Origin: an uncultured Leucothrix sp.
GTDB lineage: Bacteria > Pseudomonadota > Gammaproteobacteria > Thiotrichales > Thiotrichaceae
Assembly (NCBI GenBank): GCA_937923375.1
Contig: CALAJG010000130.1
Location: forward strand, 1 to 17,176
Direction: 5' to 3'
Length of the DNA stretch: 17,176 bases
Below, one piece after another: positions 1 through 7,163 of this stretch. A program made the translations under genes and the position numbers. Under the pieces are notes generated by a model. It saw only the letters and a program-made list of their open reading frames with translations. It made no database searches and was not told the DNA's origin. The number at the start of each line of letters is the position of its first letter. The first letter of the stretch is position 1.

Positions 1-226
1 CTAGATTTTGCTTAACAAATAATCTATCTGATTGAGAAGAACATATTTGTTATCGATAATGATTTTTTTTGTTATTGGCTAGCAAGAAAGTTTATTGCAA
101 TTTGGTAATGTCAGATAAAAGGTTTAAGATGCGCGACAAGAGGCCAGCTGGGCGTAGCTTGGTTTTGCGAATAACCATCATTTATCCAATAAGTATAAAA
201 CAGATAAAACTGAGGAGTATTATCTT

Positions 227-1672
227 ATGAAAATTAATCGGTACAGCATTCTGGCTGTGTCTATCTCGTTGTGTTTATCATCCACTGCATATTCAGGCGG
301 TTTTTCTGTAACGGTTCAGAGTGCATCTGGCGGCGGTACTTCGGCGACTAATCATGCGATGGCGGAAGATGCATCAGCGATGTTTTATAACCCGGCATTG
401 TTATCTTCGGTCGAAGGAACGCAATTTAATGTTGGTTTGTCCTTAACCAGTCCTGATACAACTGTAACCAATACAGGGAGTGCTTTACCCTCTGTGGCTG
501 GTGGTACTCCAATTTTAGGCACATCAGTTGCTGAGCCAACAGATTTATCAGCTGTGCCTAGCCTTTACTATAAGCGCGACTTGTCACATAAGATGGCGTT
601 TGGCTTAGGAGTCAACATCCCACATGGTGTAACTTCAGAATATGAGAAGGACAGCTTTGCACGTTATGAAGCGACAGAATCAAATTTGACAACCGTCAAC
701 ATTAACCCAGCATTGTCGTGGAAAGTTAATGATAAATTAGACTTAGGTGCAGGTTTAAATGTTCAGTTAGGAACGGCAACACTTGCCCGAGCGGTTGATT
801 CATACTTAGTCTGTGCCAATGCAATTGGTGCTGCAAACTGTACCGGTTTAACAGGGCCCTCCACAGCGGCTAATGATGGAACCTCAACAGTTGAAGCGAC
901 CGGGGTAGCCTATGGAATCAATCTAGGTGGTGCCTATCACCCTAGTGAGAATACTACGATCTCTGTAGGTTTACGTTCATCGACCAAGTTTGAGTTGGAG
1001 GGCGACGCCGACTTTGATCACAACGCTACACTACTCGCAACGGTTGGTGCGGCTGCGTATTTTCAGCAAACAGGTACTGCAGCTCCGAGTACTGCAGTTG
1101 CTACTGCAGCAGGTGCTTCGGCGCTTACTGCAGGTGGCTTAAATGACAGGGATGCTATGGCTGATCTGGAGTTGCCAGCGACAGCTTCTCTAGCTTTTGC
1201 AACTAAAATGAATTCTAAGCTGACGCTACACGGCGATGTAACCTGGACAGATTGGTCTTCGGTTCCTGAGATTCGTATTGAATTTCCTACTAAGACCGGC
1301 TCAGCAGCTTTGGCTGATTCTGTAACCGATTTACAGTGGGAAGACACAGTTCGGGTTGGCGCTGGTATGACTTATCAGCTAAGCGATAAGACTAAACTCA
1401 GAGCGGGAATCGCATACGATCCAACGCCTACGCCTGGTCCTAATAATCGTACCCCCAGAGCGCCTAGCTCTGACAACTTATGGCTATCAGTAGGTATGGG
1501 GCATAAGTTCAGCAAGAAGTTAAGCATGGACGCGAGTTTATCCTTGATTCATCCTGAAGAAACCTCGATTACTTACACCTCGCCAAGTTCGACTCTTAAT
1601 TATCTAACACGTGCAGATGTGGAATCGGATGTTTTTGGGGCTGCATTATCAATTAACTATAAGTTTAAATAA
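227..1672 (+). CDS. fadL: FadL/OmpP1/TodX-family outer-membrane fatty-acid porin
   Basis: Predicted outer-membrane beta-barrel that takes up long-chain fatty acids or similar hydrophobic compounds. Residues 1-23 form a Sec signal peptide ending AYS before GGF. The N-terminal hatch signature follows, with QSASGGG and then EDASAMFYNPALL (about residues 32-60), which is characteristic of the FadL family. The rest alternates amphipathic strands and ends in NYKFK, so the usual terminal aromatic residue sits one before the end. At 481 residues it is somewhat longer than typical members (about 420-460). The extra length includes a putative loop with a Cys pair (C196, C205) and an Ala/Thr-rich low-complexity loop near residues 265-305. 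The start is supported by GAGGAG at 212-217, nine bases upstream. It is co-oriented with the downstream lipoprotein hydrolase (73-nt gap), which could supply its substrates. The family is secure, the exact substrate is not. The symbol is given for the family. Confidence 0.93.
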   Translation: MKINRYSILAVSISLCLSSTAYSGGFSVTVQSASGGGTSATNHAMAEDASAMFYNPALLSSVEGTQFNVGLSLTSPDTTVTNTGSALPSVAGGTPILGTSVAEPTDLSAVPSLYYKRDLSHKMAFGLGVNIPHGVTSEYEKDSFARYEATESNLTTVNINPALSWKVNDKLDLGAGLNVQLGTATLARAVDSYLVCANAIGAANCTGLTGPSTAANDGTSTVEATGVAYGINLGGAYHPSENTTISVGLRSSTKFELEGDADFDHNATLLATVGAAAYFQQTGTAAPSTAVATAAGASALTAGGLNDRDAMADLELPATASLAFATKMNSKLTLHGDVTWTDWSSVPEIRIEFPTKTGSAALADSVTDLQWEDTVRVGAGMTYQLSDKTKLRAGIAYDPTPTPGPNNRTPRAPSSDNLWLSVGMGHKFSKKLSMDASLSLIHPEETSITYTSPSSTLNYLTRADVESDVFGAALSINYKFK

Positions 1673-1680
1673 GCAGTGTT

Positions 1681-1721
1681 AGTCGCTGAGTCGGGGTTTA
1701 CAAAGGCTCAGCTACTCGACT
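1681..1721 (+). other. Intercistronic hairpin between fadL and hydrolase gene
   Basis: Inverted repeat in the 73-nt gap. GCTGAG (1685-1690) pairs with CTCAGC (1707-1712), and an outer AGTCG/CGACT pair sits across a small bulge (1681-1685 and 1717-1721, sharing the G at 1685). No T-tract follows, so it is not a convincing terminator. It may be a partial attenuator or an RNA-processing or stability element that sets the ratio of porin to hydrolase. This is inferred from sequence only. Confidence 0.4.
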
Positions 1722-1745
1722 AGAAAATTTGAGAAGGAAATAATA

Positions 1746-3137
1746 ATGTTTAAGAAAATTAAAATATTGTCGCTGTCTATATGCGCGGCGCTCACGCTAC
1801 AAGCCTGTCACGATGATGATCATATAGCGACAGCTGATGCACCGAAGCAAGTGCTTGATGTTACTTCTGGTGTTTATGCTCAACTAAGAGCAAGCTCACC
1901 GGCTGCAGATGGATTGTTCCAGTTAGCGGGCACTGTAGCAGGGACGGGTACGGCTGCAGGTACTGAGCCATGCCAGGTAAGGCTTCACAAAATGGAATAC
2001 GACACGGTTGGCGGCGCAGGTGAAGCAACTAACTCTACAGGCGTTGTGATGGTGCCTTATGGAACCGATGCGGCTTGCACCGGACCTCGCCCGGTAGTGT
2101 TGTATGCACATGGTACAAATATAGATCGTGACTATGATTTATCTACCATAATCGCTGACCCAAACAATGCGGCGAACTCAGAGGGTACCATAATGCTGGC
2201 GTTCTACGCGGCACAGGGTTATGTAGTGGTTGCACCTAACTATGCGGGTTATGCTGACTCTGCACTAAGTTATCACCCCTATGTAGATGAGGTTCAGCAG
2301 AGTACTGAAATGATCGATGCATTGAATCACGTAAGAACGCACGCGAGCAGTATCGGTGCTGATTTATCTTCAAAGTTGTTTGTCTCAGGTCTATCGCAAG
2401 GTGGGTATGTAGCAATGGCAACGCATAAAGCATTAGAGGCTAAAGGCGAAACAGTAACTGCCTCGTTATCTGCGTCAGGGCCATATGTTATAAGCAAATT
2501 CCTTGACACCGTAATGGGTGGTTATGTTAACGGCGGTGCTACAACCTTTGCACCAATGTATTTAACTGCGTTAGATAGAGCTCATGATATTTACGATGAC
2601 ACGCCAACCGAAGTTTATGCTGTTGCTGGCTCGGACAATATTTTCCCTAATCCAGGGGCAAATGATGATGGTTATCCAGTCAACGCGCTATTTTCTGAAA
2701 ACAGCCAGCCGCCGCTGCCAGCTGGTGCATACCCGCTAGGCTATGCAGGTCAGGGCGCTCCTTTTGATACGAATCATGTGCTAACGGATACGTTTAGAAG
2801 TGATTATTTGGCGGCAACCCCTGGATCCGTCGGCAATGCTGTTAAAGAGCTTGCTATAGCCGGTGACTTGAACGATTGGCAACCTGCCGCTCCTCTAGTG
2901 ATGTGCGCTGCGGCTAATGATCCCGTTGTTTATTATGCGCAAAATACACAAACAATGACTGACTACTGGAGCGCTAATCCTTACGTTAGTACCTTGGATC
3001 TTGCTGCAGCCCCATCGGGTGCGACCGCTCTGATTCAAGGGGCTTGGCAAAACGCTGCTGTTCCTGTGGAAGATGTTCATTCAACGACAGGTGTATATTG
3101 TGCAGGTGCAGGTTTAGCGACTTTTAATAACTTTTAA
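1746..3137 (+). CDS. Lipoprotein alpha/beta hydrolase (esterase/lipase-like)
   Basis: Predicted secreted serine hydrolase anchored as a lipoprotein. The N-terminus has a basic start, a hydrophobic stretch and a lipobox LQAC with the lipidated Cys at residue 21, followed by an Asp/His-rich linker. The alpha/beta-hydrolase hallmarks appear in order: VVLYAHGTN (oxyanion strand and loop), GYVVVAPNYAGY, the nucleophile elbow GLSQGG with Ser217, a candidate acid at Asp392 (AAANDP) and a candidate base at His445 (EDVHS). This gives a plausible triad S217/D392/H445. Four or more Cys residues in the mature part could form disulfides, consistent with export. A Shine-Dalgarno AAGGA (1734-1738) supports the ATG. 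It probably shares a transcript with fadL and is followed directly by an intrinsic terminator. This suggests an envelope hydrolase releasing acyl chains for import, but the substrate is unproven and peptidase-like relatives cannot be excluded. Confidence 0.85.
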   Translation: MFKKIKILSLSICAALTLQACHDDDHIATADAPKQVLDVTSGVYAQLRASSPAADGLFQLAGTVAGTGTAAGTEPCQVRLHKMEYDTVGGAGEATNSTGVVMVPYGTDAACTGPRPVVLYAHGTNIDRDYDLSTIIADPNNAANSEGTIMLAFYAAQGYVVVAPNYAGYADSALSYHPYVDEVQQSTEMIDALNHVRTHASSIGADLSSKLFVSGLSQGGYVAMATHKALEAKGETVTASLSASGPYVISKFLDTVMGGYVNGGATTFAPMYLTALDRAHDIYDDTPTEVYAVAGSDNIFPNPGANDDGYPVNALFSENSQPPLPAGAYPLGYAGQGAPFDTNHVLTDTFRSDYLAATPGSVGNAVKELAIAGDLNDWQPAAPLVMCAAANDPVVYYAQNTQTMTDYWSANPYVSTLDLAAAPSGATALIQGAWQNAAVPVEDVHSTTGVYCAGAGLATFNNF

Positions 3138-3147
3138 AAGTACTTCA

Positions 3148-3183
3148 AGCGCGGGCAGCCCCTACCTGCCCGCGCTCTTTTTT
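3148..3183 (+). terminator. Rho-independent terminator after fadL-hydrolase unit
   Basis: Perfect 11-bp GC-rich stem: AGCGCGGGCAG (3148-3158), a 7-nt loop, then CTGCCCGCGCT (3166-3176). One C and six T residues follow (3178-3183). It lies 11 nt after the hydrolase stop codon and isolates this unit from trmB. Confidence 0.93.
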
Positions 3184-3252
3184 AATCTCATCTTTCCCTG
3201 CCCTGTCTTCTTAGTTACTATCGCACATCTCCAAATTCAAAACATTGTCACC

Positions 3253-3939
3253 ATGACTGATCAATCCAAGCGTAAACCTCTGCGCAGTTTCGTCCTCCGT
3301 CAAGGTCGCCTAACCTCGGGTCAAAAACTCGCCCTAGAGTCTCAATGGCCGATTTTTGGTATTGAGTTCAAAGAGGGAGACGTTGATCTTGCTGAAACAT
3401 TTGGCCGTCAAGCGCCAACAACCTTGGAAATAGGTTTTGGCAACGGTGATTCACTCGCTCAAATGGCTAAGGAAGCCCCTGAACGAAACTTCTTTGGTAT
3501 AGAAGTTCACCGGCCTGGCGTCGGTCATTTACTGCATCTCGTTGGCGAATTTGAATTAGATAATGTTCGGGTGATGCATCACGATGCTGTAGAAATCATC
3601 AACAAAATGATCCCCAATGATTCCTTAGATCGCATACAGATTTATTTTCCAGACCCTTGGCACAAGACTCGTCACAATAAGCGACGTATCGTGCAGCCGC
3701 CGTTTGTAGCGCTGTTAGCAACCAAGTTACAGCGGGGCGGGGTATTACACTTAGCCACAGACTGGGAAGATTATGCAAAACAAATGCTCAGAGTGATGAC
3801 CGATGCGCCCGACTATAAAAATCAAACATCAACTGGTGGATATGCCGAGCGTCCTGATTATCGACCACTGACCAAGTTCGAAAACCGAGGCATCAAACTG
3901 GGTCATGGTGTGTGGGATTTATTGTTCGAAAAGGTTTAA
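3253..3939 (+). CDS. trmB: tRNA (guanine-N7-)-methyltransferase TrmB
   Basis: SAM-dependent enzyme that makes m7G46 in the variable loop of many tRNAs, acting in the cytoplasm. The 228-residue protein shows the full family pattern. There is a basic N-terminus with the RSFVLRQGR segment, the SAM-binding loop EIGFGNGDSL, HRPGVG, and the signature YFPDPWHKTRHNKRR. It then has ATDWEDYA and the C-terminal RPLTKFENRG with LGHGVWDLLF. Length and motif order match gammaproteobacterial TrmB. No strong Shine-Dalgarno precedes the ATG. A weak promoter-like TACTAT lies at 3216-3221, after the upstream terminator, so the gene probably has its own promoter. It converges on the thioredoxin-domain gene with only 19 nt between stop codons and no clear terminator there. 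Confidence 0.97.
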   Translation: MTDQSKRKPLRSFVLRQGRLTSGQKLALESQWPIFGIEFKEGDVDLAETFGRQAPTTLEIGFGNGDSLAQMAKEAPERNFFGIEVHRPGVGHLLHLVGEFELDNVRVMHHDAVEIINKMIPNDSLDRIQIYFPDPWHKTRHNKRRIVQPPFVALLATKLQRGGVLHLATDWEDYAKQMLRVMTDAPDYKNQTSTGGYAERPDYRPLTKFENRGIKLGHGVWDLLFEKV

Positions 3940-3958
3940 TCAGTTATCAAGCTGTTAG

Positions 3959-5521
3959 CTACTTCCATAAATCAACCGTTTTACCTGTCTCACGAATAGC
4001 GTCTGCCCGATGGCTAATATACGTCTGAAAGCTAGGTTCTTCCTTGAAGCCCTCACTCAACACATAATCAAAAACCGATTGTGTGTGAAAGGCTTTAAAC
4101 ATCGCCTCGACGCGTATCACTTCTTTCCCCTGCTTATCGAATAAAACGATTGAAGGTGCATAGTTAATAGAAAGCTTCTTTGCCCAGTCTTTAGCGCTGA
4201 TCTTATCGCCCTCGGGCGTCGTAATCGGGGTGTCTGACCACATATCTAACTGCACGTTTTTGAACTGTTTCACTAAATTTAGTGTATCAGGGTCGTTAAT
4301 TGCTTTGTCGTGAAGGTAGTCGCAGTTGGGGCAGTTAGATTGCTCAAAAAACACCGCTAATGGTTTGTCATAGCCGGTTTCTGGCAAGGTTAAATCCAAT
4401 GATGATTGTTCAAAGAAAGGCTGCTTATTGAGGTCACTATTTGCTGTTTTAACGCGGTGAGTTGCCACGTAGTTGGCATAGCTCATCTTGGCTTCTTGTT
4501 TTTGTGCGACGTAGTTTAAGGCCCGTTTGAATTCAGGAGGATTCAGGTAGCCATTCAGACGCAAGGCTAGTTTGCCTTGTTCATTAAAAAACAAGATTGT
4601 GGGTGTGTACTGCACTCGAAGAGCCGCTGAAAAATCCCGTTCAGTATAGGTCTTTCCCGCGACACTCACCAGCTCACGCGCCCCCCACATATTGATAGCG
4701 ACTACATCAAATTTTTCTTTCATCAATTGCTCGATATCATGCTGAGCTAAGTTACGCTCGACCAGCAAATTACAATAGGGGCAGCCGTCTTGATGGAACA
4801 CAATAGCTAGACGTTTTCCCTCCTCAGTCGCCTCCTCAATGTCATCAGCGAACTCAAGAAAACTGTCTTTGAACCAGTCGGGATATTCAGTCGGCATTGC
4901 TCCAAGAAATTCACCTTGCTTTTTGGGTTGCTCCTTTAACTTTGCCAACTCAAATGCTTCACTGCGAACCCCAGGCTCTAAATAAGCATTGAAAACATCT
5001 TCTTTATCCGCTGAATTCAAACGTAGGGCAATCACACCAAAGTCTTCTTTCCAGCGCCAGCTTAGGGTCTTGGCTCCCTCAGGGAGCTTTGCCGCGATAT
5101 TTAAAATAGACTCACGGGATTGTTTAGGGTTGCTGTCAACTGGGATTTGGCTGTCTTGTAGGCTGGTGATTAGTCGTTTTTCACCCGCAATTATCTCAAT
5201 ACCTTCAAGTAAATCGCCAGTGAAATCGTTAAGTGCTTGTTTGAGTTGATCCGCAGGCATTTTACGTAACGCGGCATAGTGTGAGGCTTTTGCAAACTCT
5301 CCTGCATGATGATCAGGTCCAATGCCCGCTATCATTGCTTCTAGATTGCTCGTAATGCTGACATCGACTAAGCCTGCTTCGCTTACACTGATGATAGCTA
5401 CAGCGGGCTTGGTTTCATGTGCGTGACTTTGTTGTGATAGCACTGTTAGGAAAGTCAGTGAGAGTAATAACAATACGAGTATTTTGAGTATTCCTTGCAG
5501 ATGGAATCGTTGAGAGTACAT
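3959..5521 (-). CDS. Exported protein with two thioredoxin-like domains
   Basis: 520-residue protein with a Sec signal peptide (about residues 1-34, ending QSHA before HETKP), so probably periplasmic. Three parts are visible. Residues 35-215 hold a domain with NLEAMIAGIGPDH and a SWRWKEDFGVIALRLN segment, which from memory resembles N-terminal regions of HupE/UreJ-type proteins. Residues 225-345 hold a thioredoxin-like domain with CPYC at 247-250 and the cis-Pro context YTPTILFF. Residues 375-495 hold a second one with CPNC at 397-400 and YAPSIVLF. Both redox motifs are intact, which suggests thiol-disulfide chemistry on exported partners, of the SoxW or thioredoxin_2 kind. An AGGGGA Shine-Dalgarno (5527-5532, minus strand) supports the ATG. 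The gene is divergent from the DUF4198 gene with 40 bp between starts. The partner is unknown. Domain calls are firm for the thioredoxin folds and tentative for the N-terminal domain. Confidence 0.82.
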   Translation of the reverse strand: MYSQRFHLQGILKILVLLLLSLTFLTVLSQQSHAHETKPAVAIISVSEAGLVDVSITSNLEAMIAGIGPDHHAGEFAKASHYAALRKMPADQLKQALNDFTGDLLEGIEIIAGEKRLITSLQDSQIPVDSNPKQSRESILNIAAKLPEGAKTLSWRWKEDFGVIALRLNSADKEDVFNAYLEPGVRSEAFELAKLKEQPKKQGEFLGAMPTEYPDWFKDSFLEFADDIEEATEEGKRLAIVFHQDGCPYCNLLVERNLAQHDIEQLMKEKFDVVAINMWGARELVSVAGKTYTERDFSAALRVQYTPTILFFNEQGKLALRLNGYLNPPEFKRALNYVAQKQEAKMSYANYVATHRVKTANSDLNKQPFFEQSSLDLTLPETGYDKPLAVFFEQSNCPNCDYLHDKAINDPDTLNLVKQFKNVQLDMWSDTPITTPEGDKISAKDWAKKLSINYAPSIVLFDKQGKEVIRVEAMFKAFHTQSVFDYVLSEGFKEEPSFQTYISHRADAIRETGKTVDLWK

Positions 5522-5551
5522 ACTAATCCCCTGAGTAATTGAGAGTTGTAG

Positions 5552-5561
5552 GTAATATTAC
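5552..5561. promoter_or_regulatory. Palindrome in the 40-bp divergent start region
   Basis: A perfect 10-bp palindrome, GTAATATTAC, lies directly before the GTG start at 5562. It sits in the very short space between two divergent genes. It contains TAATAT, which could serve as a -10 box in either direction, or the site could be an operator. With so little room, at least one promoter must lie within the opposing coding region. Confidence 0.35.
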
Positions 5562-6377
5562 GTGTTAATGAGGGTGTTATACAAATTCCTGTTTCAAGCA
5601 ATGAGTTTTATCAGTCTGGCCGCTTTCTCTGTTGCAGTGAGTGCACACGAATTTTGGCTTGAACCACTTAATTTCAAGATTAATAAGGGTGAAAATATTC
5701 AGGCTCATATAAAGGTTGGTCAGAAGTTAGATGGCGACACTTATGGTTATTACCCAGCTAACTTTGAGCGCTTCGACTTAACCGTCAACGATAAAACAGC
5801 ACCGTTGAAGAATCGATTTGCGCAAAAACCGGCTGTTGATCAGCAGGTGGTAAGCGATGGTTTACACGTTCTTACTTATCAATCCCGGCCCTCAAAATTG
5901 CGTTATGAAAAACGCGAGGTATTTGATAAGTTCCTAAGTAGCGAAGGGATAGAGTGGGTGCTGGCTGAGCATGAGAAAAGAGGGTTGCCGAAGTTAGATT
6001 TTACAGAGCTTTACAAGCGATTTGGCAAGTCTTTGGTCAAGGTTGGAAGCGGTAAAGGGCAGGATCGTTTGATGGGGTTGATGTTTGAGTGGGTCGTGTT
6101 AACTAATCCTTATACCGATGCAAACAAGAATACGCTGAGGGCACAGCTGTTTTTTGAAGGTAAGCCCTTTCCGGGTTCTGCTGTTAATGTATTCGTCAAA
6201 CGTGATGATGCAGTAGAGCAAATTAAGCTAAAAACAGATAAGCAGGGCAAGGTCGAGTTATCGCTTGCAGATGGAGGATTGTTTCTGATTAATGCCGTTC
6301 ACATGATTGAACCTGACCTTTCAAGCAACGCTGAGTGGATGAGCTTGTGGGCTTCCACTAGCTTCTTTATAGACTGA
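5562..6377 (+). CDS. DUF4198-family exported protein
   Basis: 271-residue predicted periplasmic protein. The hydrophobic N-terminus ends in VSA followed by HEFWLEP, the typical opening of DUF4198 proteins, a family linked to nickel/cobalt uptake accessory proteins of the NikM/CbiK kind. Other family-like segments are IQAHIKVGQ, YYPANFERFDL, the LYKRFGKSLVKVG region and a C-terminal beta-sandwich-like part (LRAQLFFEGKPFPGSAVNVFV, then DKQGKVELSL). The mature protein would start with His29 (numbered from the GTG), which could help chelate a metal. The start is uncertain: GTG at 5562 or ATG at 5568, both with a weak ribosome-binding site. It is divergent from the double-thioredoxin gene. Function is inferred only from family and context; the metal, if any, is unknown. 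Confidence 0.8.
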   Translation: MLMRVLYKFLFQAMSFISLAAFSVAVSAHEFWLEPLNFKINKGENIQAHIKVGQKLDGDTYGYYPANFERFDLTVNDKTAPLKNRFAQKPAVDQQVVSDGLHVLTYQSRPSKLRYEKREVFDKFLSSEGIEWVLAEHEKRGLPKLDFTELYKRFGKSLVKVGSGKGQDRLMGLMFEWVVLTNPYTDANKNTLRAQLFFEGKPFPGSAVNVFVKRDDAVEQIKLKTDKQGKVELSLADGGLFLINAVHMIEPDLSSNAEWMSLWASTSFFID

Positions 6378-6520
6378 TTATTAGGGTTTTCCGCACCTAT
6401 GCCTGATTTTCTACCCTTGGTCTAGGTTCAAATGTTATCCTCATTCCTGCTTTGAGATAGTGTCTCTACACTTGTATTAAGATTTATAAGTTGATGTAAC
6501 TATATGTTTTTGTTGTTATC

Positions 6521-6526
6521 AAGGAG
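6521..6526 (+). promoter_or_regulatory. Shine-Dalgarno fixing start of ankyrin gene
   Basis: AAGGAG lies five bases before the ATG at 6532. A possible in-frame GTG at 6526 overlaps this site and cannot be the start, so the protein begins MNRFK. Confidence 0.75.
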
Positions 6527-6531
6527 TGATC

Positions 6532-6990
6532 ATGAACCGATTTAAGTTGTTTTTTGCCGTGCTGATATTTGCACTATCACCAACTGCAAGTCAGGCTGAG
6601 GATACTGTGCAGGAGCTATCGATAGCGTTATTCTATGCCGCGCACATTGGAAGTATGGAATCGGTTGTGGACTTAGTGCAGCGCGGTGCTAATGTCAATT
6701 ATTTAAACGGGGATAGAGAAACCCCCATGCACGCGGCAGCAGGTCATGGGCACTTGCGAATTATGCAGTACCTCAAAGCTCAACGTGCATACCTACACCC
6801 AAGAACAGTTCAAAACTGGATTCCTCTGCATCATGCGGTTCGATTTGGACACTACTCCATTGTGAGTTTTTTGTTAGAGAATGGCGCCCCAATAAATTTA
6901 AGAACGCGGACAGGCCAAACCGTTTTTGACATTGCTAAAGGCACAAAAGACACACGCATGCTAAATTTACTCCAGCGCTACAGGCGTTAA
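6532..6990 (+). CDS. Small exported ankyrin-repeat protein
   Basis: 152-residue protein beginning at the ATG set by AAGGAG at 6521-6526. Residues 1-22 form a clear Sec signal peptide (MNRFKLFF, hydrophobic core, ASQA before ED). The rest is three to four ankyrin repeats: LFYAAHIGSMESVVDLVQRGANVN, then ETPMHAAAGHGHLRIMQYL, then WIPLHHAVRFGHYSIVSFLLENGAPIN, then a degenerate last repeat around TVFDIAKGTKDTRMLNLL. Ankyrin stacks bind proteins and have no catalytic function of their own, so this is probably a periplasmic adaptor or inhibitor. It has no co-oriented close neighbour (154 nt from the DUF4198 gene, 173 nt to the desaturase), so its partner cannot be guessed from context. Confidence 0.85.
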   Translation: MNRFKLFFAVLIFALSPTASQAEDTVQELSIALFYAAHIGSMESVVDLVQRGANVNYLNGDRETPMHAAAGHGHLRIMQYLKAQRAYLHPRTVQNWIPLHHAVRFGHYSIVSFLLENGAPINLRTRTGQTVFDIAKGTKDTRMLNLLQRYRR

Positions 6991-7021
6991 GCTAGTTTAG
7001 AAATTATGTCACTTGTATCAA

Positions 7022-7046
7022 ATTTACCCAGTAAGCTTGGGTAAAT
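7022..7046. repeat. Perfect 9-bp inverted repeat between ankyrin and desaturase genes
   Basis: ATTTACCCA (7022-7030) and TGGGTAAAT (7038-7046) are exact inverted copies around a 7-nt spacer. The site is 31 nt after the ankyrin stop and about 118 nt before the desaturase start. No T-tract follows on either strand, so it is either a weak transcript-end hairpin or a dimer-binding operator. Confidence 0.45.
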
Positions 7047-7163
7047 CGGTATGATTGCATTCATTATCAGCCTAGATTGCTCTAGCAACTTTAATCAATC
7101 GCTTCGTTTCGGCTTCGATGATATGTTGAAACGATAAATAATTATTGATTGGAGGAGTGTTAG

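Noticed and set aside
1063..1347. Minus-strand ORF opposite fadL
   Set aside because: It lies entirely within a well-supported FadL coding frame, and its Ala/Val-rich composition is a by-product of the Ala/Thr-rich loop and repeats.
6425..6433. GGTTCAAAT resembling a tRNA T-loop
   Set aside because: No acceptor, D or anticodon stems can be formed around it.
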